Origin: GCA-2731375 sp964344935
GTDB lineage: Bacteria; Pseudomonadota; Alphaproteobacteria; GCA-2731375
DNA length: 64,000 nt
Direction: 5' to 3'
Assembly: GCA_964344935.1 (NCBI GenBank)
Contig: CAYFPL010000001.1
Location: 806,001-870,000 of the forward strand
The notes beneath the pieces were generated by a model. That model made no database searches, was not told the origin of the DNA, and worked only from the letters and a program-made list of their open reading frames with translations. A program made the position numbers and the translations under genes. Shown in pieces: positions 18,448 through 26,540 of the stretch. Position 1 is the stretch's first letter. Each line of letters opens with the position of its first letter.

Positions 18448-19315
18448 GCTGGACAGTCTTAATCTGGACAAGGCCCAATGGCATGGCCTTCTGGCCCGCA
18501 GCAATCGCCGGGCCGCCCTGCAGTTCGGGGTTCAGGCAGGCCTGATCCTGGGTTTCGGCACTTTGATTTTTGCGCAGGTACCGTTCTGGCAGCTATTGTT
18601 GCTGCCGCAGGGGCTGCTGCTGATCTTCCTCTTTGCGCCCTTGCATGAATGCATTCACCGCACCGCCTTCCGCAATCGCTGGTGCAACGTTGCGGTCGCC
18701 CATCTGTGCGGCTGGCTGCTGCTGCTGCCGCCCACATGGTTCCGCCATTTCCACCTGAACCATCACCGTTTCACCAACGATCCCGCACGGGATCCGGAGC
18801 TGGCGACGGCGAAGCCCGCCAGCCGCCGGGCCTATCTGATCCATCTTACGGGCCTGCCTATCTGGTGGTCGCAGATCCGCCAACTACTACGCAACGCCCT
18901 GGGCCAGAACGACGATAACTTCATCCCCCGCAAGGCCCACCGCCGGGTGACGGTGGAGGCAGTCTGGTTCATCGCCCTCTATTTCATGGCCTACCGCTTC
19001 GTCGGCGAGCCGCTGTTGTGGGCCTGGGTGGTGCCCGTGGCAATCGGGCAGCCCTTCCTGCGCGCTTTCCTGCTGGCCGAACATTGGGGCTGCCCCGATG
19101 TGCGGAATATGCTGGCCAACAGCCGCACCACCTTCACCACCGCTCCTACCCGGCTGTTATGCTGGAATATGTCCTATCACGCCGAACACCACGCCCAGCC
19201 GGCCGTGCCATTCCACCGATTGCCGCAATTCCATGAACACACCAAGGACAGGCTGCGGGTCACCCAGAATGGCTACGGCAATCTCCACCGCCGTATTTTC
19301 AGGGAACTTGGCTAG
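18425..19315 (+). CDS. Membrane fatty-acid desaturase/hydroxylase (di-iron)
   Basis: A 296-residue integral membrane protein with the three histidine boxes of the FA_desaturase family: HECIH (74-78), HFHLNHH (108-114) and HAEHH (about 253-257). Hydrophobic segments at about 33-72, 88-103, 182-198 and 205-222 flank them. The ATG lies inside the end of hyuB in another frame (23-nt overlap), which supports translational coupling. The enzyme uses O2 and a di-iron centre to desaturate or hydroxylate a lipid or related substrate. Linkage to a hydantoinase operon is unusual. The repeat element at 19362 follows. Confidence 0.9.
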   Translation: MTTAGNPKLDSLNLDKAQWHGLLARSNRRAALQFGVQAGLILGFGTLIFAQVPFWQLLLLPQGLLLIFLFAPLHECIHRTAFRNRWCNVAVAHLCGWLLLLPPTWFRHFHLNHHRFTNDPARDPELATAKPASRRAYLIHLTGLPIWWSQIRQLLRNALGQNDDNFIPRKAHRRVTVEAVWFIALYFMAYRFVGEPLLWAWVVPVAIGQPFLRAFLLAEHWGCPDVRNMLANSRTTFTTAPTRLLCWNMSYHAEHHAQPAVPFHRLPQFHEHTKDRLRVTQNGYGNLHRRIFRELG

Positions 19316-19361
19316 ATAGGTTGCGAGCTCGGCTTGGCCGAACATAGGAATTCTCACTACC

Positions 19362-19449
19362 GTCATTCCCGCGAAAGCGGGAACCCAGAGCCACAAAAGG
19401 ACCGTAGAAGACTCGGAGAGATCTGGACTCCCGCTTTCGCGGGAGTGAC
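19362..19449. repeat. REP-like palindromic element, copy 1
   Basis: An 88-bp unit made of two inverted arms. The left arm GTCATTCCCGCGAAAGCGGG (then AACCCAG) and the right arm, starting CTGGACTCCCGC and ending GCGGGAGTGAC, are near-perfect reverse complements, and each arm is itself a hairpin (CCCGC-GAAA-GCGGG). It lies between the convergent ends of the desaturase and nitroreductase genes. A second copy is at 52193-52276. Such elements can stop transcription or protect mRNA ends; that role is inferred. Confidence 0.85.
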
Positions 19450-19496
19450 GCGTTCCGATATAGGGCATGATTCCAAGCGCCAATTCCGAATTTGCG

Positions 19497-20246
19497 CTAA
19501 CGGAAGTCGAAGCCCAGATCCCTGAGTTCGGCGCGCAAGTTGTCGCGCAATTGCGGCTCGAACTTCTTGTCCATGTCATGGCTCCAGCTGTCGCGGGTGG
19601 TCGGCTTGCCGACACTGTCATAATACCCAGCCAGGGCCGAGTCGTAATCCGACAGGGACTGATCCATATCCCGGTTGTCGCGCAGGGCGCCGTAGCGTTC
19701 GTAATGCACCATCGACGAATAGTCCATGCGCGGCTTCTGCGGCGGCGCTTCGCCGGGCCAGCCGAGACACATCCCAAAGACGCAATAGACCTGCGGTGGC
19801 AGGCCGAGAATGCGGGCCGTGGCGACAGCATCGTTGCGCACCGCCCCGATCAGGACGCCCTTCAGGCCCACGGACTCGGCGGCCAGATAAGCGGACATGC
19901 CGACCAGGGATGCATCGATCGACGAAACCAGACCGATTTCCAGGTTGTTGTCGACGATGCTATGGCCGCGCTTCGCCATGACGTGCTCGATGCGGGTCAA
20001 ATCGGCGCAAAAGGCCATGAACACCGGCGCTTCGACCACGTGCCGCTGATCGGCGGTGACGGCAGCCAGTTCCGCCCGCGCCTTGGGGTCGTTCACCAGG
20101 ATGACGCTGTATGACTGGATATTGGATGAGGTTGGCGCCCGGAAGGCGGCCCGGAGTATCTGCTCCACTAGTTCGTCGGGCACCGGCTGATCGGAAAATT
20201 TCCGCACGCTGACGCGGTTATTCAACAGATCGATGGTTTCACTCAA
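19497..20246 (-). CDS. Nitroreductase-family FMN oxidoreductase
   Basis: A 249-residue NfnB/FRP-like protein that reduces nitro or quinone groups with NAD(P)H. I place the start at a TTG (20246), which has GGAG 8 nt upstream; the longer frame to 20360 would overlap the upstream gene. Family marks are the N-terminal NRVSVRKFSDQPVPDEL with the FMN-phosphate-binding RxSxR pattern, FRAPTSSNIQSYSVILV and the C-terminal third GLPPQVYCVFGMCLGWP. It lies 16 nt downstream of the MDR reductase gene on the same strand, so the two form a reductase pair. The substrate is unknown. Confidence 0.88.
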   Translation of the reverse strand: MSETIDLLNNRVSVRKFSDQPVPDELVEQILRAAFRAPTSSNIQSYSVILVNDPKARAELAAVTADQRHVVEAPVFMAFCADLTRIEHVMAKRGHSIVDNNLEIGLVSSIDASLVGMSAYLAAESVGLKGVLIGAVRNDAVATARILGLPPQVYCVFGMCLGWPGEAPPQKPRMDYSSMVHYERYGALRDNRDMDQSLSDYDSALAGYYDSVGKPTTRDSWSHDMDKKFEPQLRDNLRAELRDLGFDFR

Positions 20247-20262
20247 CGGGATAACTCCAATG

Positions 20263-21288
20263 TTAGCTTGGTTCGGGTGCCAGACGTACCAGGTGCCGGC
20301 CGAAATAGGTGCCTTCGAACATATCCCGGAAGGCAACAGGCGCCTGTTCGATGCCGTCATAGATCTTTTCGCGGTAGATCAGACTGCCATTCTTGATCCA
20401 GCCCGCCATTTCCGCCTGGGCAGCGGGGAACCGAGCCATATCGTCGAACACCACCAATCCTTCCATGCGTACCCGATGGGTAATGAAAACCCGGCTGTTC
20501 TTGATGCCGTGGACGTCCGCGTGCGCCAGGTTGTAGTCGCCGACCTGGCCGGAGACGACGATACGGCCGTTCATGGCCATATGGGGCAGAATGGCGTCGA
20601 CGAACCGGTTGCCCACATTGTCGAACAGGATATCAACACCGTCGGGGGCGGCCGCGGCCACCGCCGCGCCCAGATCGTCCACGGCCTTGTAGTCGATGGT
20701 CCCGTCCAGGCCCAGTTCGTCAGACAGCCAGGCGCACTTCACCGAACCGCCGGCGATACCGATCACCCGGCAATCCATGATCTTGGCGATCTGCGCTGCC
20801 GTGGCCCCGACCATGCCGGCGGCGGACGTGACGACGACGGTTTGACCGGCCTTGATCCCGCCGACCCGTTTCAGGCCGAAATAAGCCGTCAAGCCGGGAA
20901 TGCCGAGAACGCCGATCCAGGTGCTGAGCGGTAGGTCCCAATCCTCGATCTTGGCGAAATAGCCGCCGCCGTTCGAAACGCCCATCTCTGTCCAGCCGAA
21001 GGCACAGGCCACAAGTTCACCGGCGCTGAACGCCTCGTTCTTCGACCGCACCACCTGACCGATGTTGAAGCCACCCGCCACATCGCCCAAAGCCAGGGGC
21101 GGGATATAGGAGACCTCACCGCTCAACCGGGTGCGGCCGCCGGGATCGAGGGAGGCATAGATGTTTCGCACCAGGACTTGGCCCTCATCCAGTTCCGGCA
21201 CCTCCCGCGTTTCGACGGCGAAATCCTCCGGCCCCGGCAGACCGTCGACAAAGCGCGCCAGGGTGATGCAGCGATAGCTTTCCGCCAT
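20263..21288 (-). CDS. Zinc-independent MDR-family NADP-dependent oxidoreductase
   Basis: A 341-residue protein of the leukotriene-B4-dehydrogenase/curcumin-reductase branch of the medium-chain reductases. It has PEDFAVETREVPELDEGQVL, NIYASLDPGGRTRL, GVLGIPGLTAYFGL (about 131-144), and the Rossmann block VVVTSAAGMVGATAAQIAK (about 157-175). No catalytic-zinc cysteine/histidine set is seen, as expected for this branch, which reduces alpha,beta-unsaturated ketones with NADPH. It is followed by the nitroreductase. Upstream, the HemL-like gene ends at 21302 on the same strand, so all could be one long operon. Confidence 0.9.
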   Translation of the reverse strand: MAESYRCITLARFVDGLPGPEDFAVETREVPELDEGQVLVRNIYASLDPGGRTRLSGEVSYIPPLALGDVAGGFNIGQVVRSKNEAFSAGELVACAFGWTEMGVSNGGGYFAKIEDWDLPLSTWIGVLGIPGLTAYFGLKRVGGIKAGQTVVVTSAAGMVGATAAQIAKIMDCRVIGIAGGSVKCAWLSDELGLDGTIDYKAVDDLGAAVAAAAPDGVDILFDNVGNRFVDAILPHMAMNGRIVVSGQVGDYNLAHADVHGIKNSRVFITHRVRMEGLVVFDDMARFPAAQAEMAGWIKNGSLIYREKIYDGIEQAPVAFRDMFEGTYFGRHLVRLAPEPS

Positions 21289-21301
21289 CAGGCCGGCGCC
21301 G

Positions 21302-22582
21302 TCACACTGCCTTCACGGCGGCGGCGAAGGCGTCCAACGTCTGGGCCACATCGGCCTCGTCATGGGCCAGGGAGACATAGAACTTGCTGTCACCCTTCAG
21401 GATACCGTGTTCGCGCAGCGTGGCATTAAATCGCTGGGTCTTGTCAGCATCGTTGCCCTGCATGCCGCGATAATCCTTCACCTCGCCGTCGGTGAAGAAG
21501 ATATCGAACAACGGCGGCTCTCCAATCACCTGAGCCGAAACACCGGCTTCCTCCAGCGATGCTTCCAAACCCTGTATCAGTTTCCGCCCGGTGGCGAAGA
21601 TGGTCTCGTAGGCACCGGGCCGCTTGAGCACCTCGAGCGTCGCCAGGCCCGCCACGGCGGCCACGGGGTTACCGCTCAAAGTGCCGATCTGGGGCATGAA
21701 GCGGTCGTCATCCACGGCGTTCTTGTCGAAATGAGCCATAAATTCCGCCTTGCCGGCAATGGCGGCAAGCGGGAAGCCACCGCCGATCACCTTGCCCATG
21801 GCGCAGATGTCGGGCGTTACGCCGTAATAGGCCTGGGCCCCGCCATAGGCGAAGCGGAAGCCGGTGACCACCTCGTCAAAGATCAGAGGCACGGAATATT
21901 CCGTGGCCAGTTCACGCAGGGTTTCCAGGAAGCCGGGCGCCGGCGGAAGCAGGCGTTGGAATGGCTCCAGGATAATGCCGCCCAGTTCGTCATGGTGCTC
22001 CCGGATCAAGGAGGCCGCCGTATCCGGATCGTTGAACGGCGCGATCAGGACTTCGTCACGGATGCGCTGGGGGATGCCGGCGGAATCTGGAATGGCCTGA
22101 GGAAAATTGCCGGGACGCTTCGGCGCCATGCTCATCAGGGCATAATCGCTCATGCCGTGATAGCCGCCTTCGAATTTCAGGATGCGGTCCCGGCCGCGAT
22201 GGGCCCGGGCCAGACGCATGGCGTAGAAGGTCGCTTCCGAACCGGTGGAGACGAAGCGCACCTGTTCCGCACAGGCCACCGCATCGACAATTTCCTCCGC
22301 CAGACGGATGCCGGCGGCGTTGTTGGCAAAGAATGTCGTGCCCAGCTCCACCTGCTCTCGGATCGCGGCCAGGACCTCCTCGTTGCCATGGCCGACCAGC
22401 ATGGGCCCCGAACCCAGCAGGAAATCCACATACTCGTTGCCGCTGACATCCCAGACCCGGCCGCCCCGACCCTCGCGGATCACCACGTTCGAAGACATAT
22501 TGCCGAAGCCGCCCGCCGGCAGCACCCGGTTGGCCAGTTCCACCAGGGCAGCTTCCTCGTCGCTGCGTTTCAGGTTGCTCAT
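21302..22582 (-). CDS. Glutamate-1-semialdehyde aminotransferase-like (HemL-type) class III aminotransferase
   Basis: A 426-residue PLP enzyme. I choose the ATG at 22582 because GGGAG precedes it; the longer frame to 22936 is a shadow of the acyl-CoA dehydrogenase. Marks are the N-terminal RVLPAGGFGNM, GSGPMLVGHGNEEV, VSTGSEATFYAMRLAR (phosphate loop), KFEGGYHGMSDYAL, LIFDEVVTGFRFAYGG and K264 in CAMGKVIGGGFPLAA. It resembles HemL in plan, but the acyl-CoA dehydrogenase neighbours suggest a catabolic aminomutase or transaminase rather than the tetrapyrrole enzyme. It lies 17 nt after the acyl-CoA dehydrogenase gene. Confidence 0.9.
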   Translation of the reverse strand: MSNLKRSDEEAALVELANRVLPAGGFGNMSSNVVIREGRGGRVWDVSGNEYVDFLLGSGPMLVGHGNEEVLAAIREQVELGTTFFANNAAGIRLAEEIVDAVACAEQVRFVSTGSEATFYAMRLARAHRGRDRILKFEGGYHGMSDYALMSMAPKRPGNFPQAIPDSAGIPQRIRDEVLIAPFNDPDTAASLIREHHDELGGIILEPFQRLLPPAPGFLETLRELATEYSVPLIFDEVVTGFRFAYGGAQAYYGVTPDICAMGKVIGGGFPLAAIAGKAEFMAHFDKNAVDDDRFMPQIGTLSGNPVAAVAGLATLEVLKRPGAYETIFATGRKLIQGLEASLEEAGVSAQVIGEPPLFDIFFTDGEVKDYRGMQGNDADKTQRFNATLREHGILKGDSKFYVSLAHDEADVAQTLDAFAAAVKAV

Positions 22583-22599
22583 CTGCTGTCTCCCTGACT

Positions 22600-23856
22600 T
22601 CAGGATATGATGTTCCGAGGCACGTCCCGGAACGGCCGGTCGGTGTCGTTGCGCGGTTCCTTGGGCATGCCCAGGACGCGCTCGGATATAATGTTGCGCT
22701 GGATCTCGTCGGTACCGCCGGCGATGGATATGGCGGGGGTGGAAACCAGGATCTCCGCAATCACGCCGTCCATTGGGCTGTCGCTGCCGGTTAGCATGGC
22801 GTCCGCCCCGGTGATCTGGGTGTGCACCTGATTGGCCAGGCGGGCCACATGGCTGGCGGCCAGCTTGCCGATGGAGCCTTCCGGTCCCTGGTTGCGGCCC
22901 TGCACCTGAGCCTCGCGGGCCCGGCGCGCAGTCCATTCCGCCGATTTCGCCAGGATCAACAGTTTGGCAATCTCCTGCCGCACGGCGGGATCGTCATAGG
23001 CGCCGGTCTCCTTGGCCCGTTGGATCACCAGGTCCACACGGCCGGTGCGCTGGGGATACCATTTGTAGGGCGCCATGGCCGTGGCCAGTTCCTCGCGCTC
23101 CTCGGCATAGGCCCGCTCGGGCCGATCGGTTCCCGTCGCCCAGCGGCGCAGGCCGTCGGCACCACGCCGTTCGTGCATCAGGGTGGTGGTGGCCACCTTC
23201 CAGCCGTCGCCCAGACCTTCCACCATGTGGTCGGGCTCGACCACGGCGTCGGTGAAAAACACCTGGTTGAAAGAGGCATGATTGTTCATCTGGCGCAGGG
23301 GCTGCACTTCGACCGCGTCCTGGGTCATGTCCAACAGGAAGTAGGTCAGGCCCCTATGTTTCGGCACGTCCCAGTCGGTGCGCGCCAACAACAGGCCCCA
23401 TTGGGCGTGATGGGCCGAGGTTGTCCAGACCTTCTGACCATTGATGATCCATTTGCCGTCCTTCAGGTCGGCCCGGGTGGTGGCGCCGGCCAGGTCCGAA
23501 CCGCTGCCCGGTTCGCTGAACAATTGGCACCAGGTATCTTCGCCGGTCAGAATGCGGCGCAGGAACTTTTCCTTGTGCATCTGGGTGCCATGTTCCAACA
23601 AGGTCGCGGCCGCCAGCATACGGATACCGGCGCGGGCGACGCCGATGGCGCCAACCGCTTCGAATTCCTCCTCAACCGCCCGGCCCAGTTCACTGGATAG
23701 ACCCTTGCCGTGCCACTCTTCGGGCCAGGTCGGCATGCCCCAGCCCGTATCCGCCAACATGTTGCGCCATTCCACCAGGCCCATGTCGGGGTCCCAATTG
23801 GCTTCCAGCCAGGCCCGGACTTCAGCGCGGATCGCGGCTTCTGTGTTTTCGCTCAT
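22600..23856 (-). CDS. Acyl-CoA dehydrogenase (FadE-like), first of an adjacent pair
   Basis: A 418-residue FAD enzyme. The ATG at 23856 has a strong AGGGAGG site; the longer frame runs into the upstream gene. Marks are VEWRNMLADTGWGMPTWPEE, CQLFSEPGSGSDLAG (FAD/substrate loop, about 130-144), WIINGQKVWTTSAHHAQWG, and the C-terminal ISIAGGTDEIQRNIISERVL. Together with the next gene upstream (10-nt gap) it looks like the alpha/beta pairs that build heteromeric dehydrogenases for sterol side chains and other bulky acyl-CoAs. The substrate is not known. Confidence 0.92.
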   Translation of the reverse strand: MSENTEAAIRAEVRAWLEANWDPDMGLVEWRNMLADTGWGMPTWPEEWHGKGLSSELGRAVEEEFEAVGAIGVARAGIRMLAAATLLEHGTQMHKEKFLRRILTGEDTWCQLFSEPGSGSDLAGATTRADLKDGKWIINGQKVWTTSAHHAQWGLLLARTDWDVPKHRGLTYFLLDMTQDAVEVQPLRQMNNHASFNQVFFTDAVVEPDHMVEGLGDGWKVATTTLMHERRGADGLRRWATGTDRPERAYAEEREELATAMAPYKWYPQRTGRVDLVIQRAKETGAYDDPAVRQEIAKLLILAKSAEWTARRAREAQVQGRNQGPEGSIGKLAASHVARLANQVHTQITGADAMLTGSDSPMDGVIAEILVSTPAISIAGGTDEIQRNIISERVLGMPKEPRNDTDRPFRDVPRNIIS

Positions 23857-23866
23857 GCGCCCCTCC

Positions 23867-24997
23867 CTATTGCCGCCAATGGGCCAGCATTCGTTCCCGG
23901 TGATAATTGGCATCGCCTAGGAAAACCTGTGAGCTTTTCGCACGCTTGAACCAAAGATGGGTGTCGTTGTCCCAGGTGAAGCCGATGCCGCCGTGGATCT
24001 GGATGGTGTGAATGGCCGTCTGCATATAGGCTTCCGACGCGCCGGCCTTGGCCAGGGATGCCGCGCTTGGCAGTTCATCTTCGTCCTCATCGGCTGCGGC
24101 GGCGGCGTAATAGGCGGCGGATTTTGCCAATTCCACATCGATCAGCATGTCGGCCGATTTATGCTTCATGGTCTGGAACGAGGCGATGGCGCGGCCGAAC
24201 TGCATGCGCATCTGGGCATAGTCCAACGCCTGTTCCCGGAGCAGTTCTGCCCCGCCGACCATTTCGTTGGCCAGGCAGGCCACGGCCCGGTCCAAGGTCC
24301 GGGCCAACGAACTGGCGGCAGCACCTTCCTCACCCAACAGGGTCGCCTGGACCCCATCGAAGGACAGCCGGGCCAGCTTGCGGGTTGGGTCCATGGACTG
24401 CAGCATCTCCCGCTCCAGCCCCGGCGCATCGCCTGGAACGGTGAAGAAGGACAGACCGTCCTCACCCGCGGAACCGGGTGCCCGGGCCAGCACAACGATG
24501 AGGTCCGCCGTGTGGCCATCAAGGACGAAGCTCTTTGCGCCATGCAATTCAAAGCCTTCGCTGGAAGACGTTGCCGTCATTTCCACGCCGTCCGTGTCCC
24601 AACGGCCGTTCGCCTCGGTAAATGCCAGGGCCGCGCGGCTATCGCCGGCGGCGATGGGTGGAAGCAGTTCGCGTTTCTGCTCCTCCGTGCCGGCATGCAG
24701 GATCGCCGTTGCCGCCAGTACGATGGATGAGAAATACGGGGCGCAAAGGAGCGAACGGCCCATCTCCTCGACCGCGATGGCCAGTTCCACATATCCGAAA
24801 CCCTGGCCGCCATAATCCTCAGGAATATGAATCGCGGTCAGGCCCAGGTCCTGGCTCAACTGGCGCCAGACCTCCGGGTCGTAGCCGTCGTCGGTCTCCA
24901 TCAGCCGGCGCACCTCGTCGGTCGGCGATTTTTCCGCCAGAAATCGCCGCAGGACCGAGCGGAACTCCACCTGCTCGTCGGTAAAGCTGAAACTCAT
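23867..24997 (-). CDS. Acyl-CoA dehydrogenase, second of an adjacent pair
   Basis: A 376-residue acyl-CoA dehydrogenase with a strong ribosome site (GGGAGGTGATGCC) before the ATG. It shows MSFSFTDEQVEFRSVLRRFL, IHIPEDYGGQGFGYVELAIA, AALAFTEANGRWD in place of the fuller TEPxxGSD loop, and a C-terminal HTIQIHGGIGFTWDNDTHLW. The FAD loop is shorter and less canonical than in its neighbour, as in the non-catalytic partner of known heteromeric dehydrogenases. It begins an operon running minus-ward to the nitroreductase. It is divergent from the amidase gene. Confidence 0.92.
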   Translation of the reverse strand: MSFSFTDEQVEFRSVLRRFLAEKSPTDEVRRLMETDDGYDPEVWRQLSQDLGLTAIHIPEDYGGQGFGYVELAIAVEEMGRSLLCAPYFSSIVLAATAILHAGTEEQKRELLPPIAAGDSRAALAFTEANGRWDTDGVEMTATSSSEGFELHGAKSFVLDGHTADLIVVLARAPGSAGEDGLSFFTVPGDAPGLEREMLQSMDPTRKLARLSFDGVQATLLGEEGAAASSLARTLDRAVACLANEMVGGAELLREQALDYAQMRMQFGRAIASFQTMKHKSADMLIDVELAKSAAYYAAAAADEDEDELPSAASLAKAGASEAYMQTAIHTIQIHGGIGFTWDNDTHLWFKRAKSSQVFLGDANYHRERMLAHWRQ

Positions 24998-25060
24998 GGC
25001 ATCACCTCCCTCCGCTCACTTTAGACTGCTATCATGGTGCAAACAAATGAGGAGATGGCC

Positions 25061-26449
25061 GTGTCCGACCCCACATTCATGACCGTGCATGAACTCTCCG
25101 CCGCCATAACGGTCGGTAGCCTGACATCGGTCGAGATCGTCGAAAACTGCCTGCGGCAAATCGAAGTCCATGACGGAAAACTGGGCGCTTTCGTGGTGGT
25201 TTATGCCGATGAGGCCCGGCAAGCGGCCCAGGCCGCCGATCTGGCCATCCAATCCGGCCATCGCCTCGGTCCACTGCATGGCATCCCCATCGCCCTGAAG
25301 GACATCATCGATATGGAGGGCCGTGTCACGACGGGCGGTTCCATGGCCTGGCGGGACCGTGTCTCGCTCACCACGGCGACCATCGCCCAGCGTCTGATCG
25401 GCGCCGGCATGATCGTCATCGGCAAGACCCATTCGGTGGAGTTTGCCATGGGTGGCTGGGGCACCAATACGCATATGGGCACGCCCTGGAACCCCTGGGA
25501 TTTGGAAACACCACGCACGCCGGGCGGTTCGTCTTCGGGTTCCGGCGTCGCCGTGGCCGCTGGTATGGTACCTGCCGCCATCGGCACGGATACCGGTGGT
25601 TCGGTGCGCCTGCCGGCGTCGTACTGCGGCCTGGCGGGCCTGAAGACCACGGTGGGGCGGATCAGCCTGCACGGCATCCTGCCCTTGAGTGGTACCCTGG
25701 ATACGCCGGGGCCCATGACCCGGTCGGTCGAAGATGCGGCTTTGATCTATGATGTTCTGCAGGGCCCGGACCCGCTATGGCCGCCCACCCTTAGCCAAGG
25801 CGGCCAGGACCTGTTCACTGACCTGCGCAGTGGCGTCAAGGGTCTGCGGCTGGCCGCCATCGCCGGCAAGGAGTTGGATGGCACGGATAGCCCGACCCTG
25901 TCGGCTTACGAGGCGTCGCAGGCGGCCTTGAAGGAACTGGGCGCCACCATCACGCCGTTCGAAATGCCCCGGCCCTTCGCCGACTTCGCCGCCATTGCGG
26001 GCAGCATTATCGGCGCCGAAGGGTACCGGTATGTCGGCGAAGTGGTGGAGACCCCGAACCTGCCAACGGACCCCAATGTGAGGCCGCGGATCCTGCTGGG
26101 CAAGGACATCAAAGCCCATGAATATCTCGATGCCCAGGCCGAGCGGGAGGCGGCGAAAGCTGAGTTCGCGGCCGCCATGGGCGATTTCGACGCCCTGTTG
26201 ATGCCCAGCACCGAAACGCCGGCCATTCCCTTGACCGAGGTGGACGAGAGTGGCACGCCGGCGCGGTTCACCCGGGCCGCCAATTGCCTGGACCTGTGCG
26301 GCCTTTCCGTGCCCAATGGCCTCTCTCCTGACGGTCTGCCCACATCCTTGCAGATCGTCTGCCGAGGCCATGACGAGGCAACAGCCCTGCGCATCGGTTG
26401 GGCCTATGAACAGGCGACGGATTGGCACCGCCAGCATCCCGAACTGTGA
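25061..26449 (+). CDS. Amidase signature family amidohydrolase
   Basis: A 462-residue Ser-cisSer-Lys hydrolase of amide bonds. I take the GTG at 25061 because GAGGAG lies 6 nt upstream; ATGs at 25055 and 25034 are in frame but poorly spaced. The catalytic lysine is K80 in GIPIALKDIID, the cis-serine lies in PGGSSSGSGVAVA (about 154-166), and the nucleophile is S181 in GTDTGGSVRLPAS. The C-terminus SVPNGLSPDGLPTSLQIV is typical. The family includes GatA-like enzymes, but isolation from gatC/gatB and the catabolic surroundings argue for an amide- or carbamoyl-degrading enzyme. Confidence 0.92.
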   Translation: MSDPTFMTVHELSAAITVGSLTSVEIVENCLRQIEVHDGKLGAFVVVYADEARQAAQAADLAIQSGHRLGPLHGIPIALKDIIDMEGRVTTGGSMAWRDRVSLTTATIAQRLIGAGMIVIGKTHSVEFAMGGWGTNTHMGTPWNPWDLETPRTPGGSSSGSGVAVAAGMVPAAIGTDTGGSVRLPASYCGLAGLKTTVGRISLHGILPLSGTLDTPGPMTRSVEDAALIYDVLQGPDPLWPPTLSQGGQDLFTDLRSGVKGLRLAAIAGKELDGTDSPTLSAYEASQAALKELGATITPFEMPRPFADFAAIAGSIIGAEGYRYVGEVVETPNLPTDPNVRPRILLGKDIKAHEYLDAQAEREAAKAEFAAAMGDFDALLMPSTETPAIPLTEVDESGTPARFTRAANCLDLCGLSVPNGLSPDGLPTSLQIVCRGHDEATALRIGWAYEQATDWHRQHPEL

Positions 26450-26540
26450 TGTTGGGCATCAACTCTCAGTGAAGCGGTTGCATTGGCCCGCCGCCTCTGC
26501 TCATATCACACGGAGTACCAACGATAAAAAGGATTGGGAC

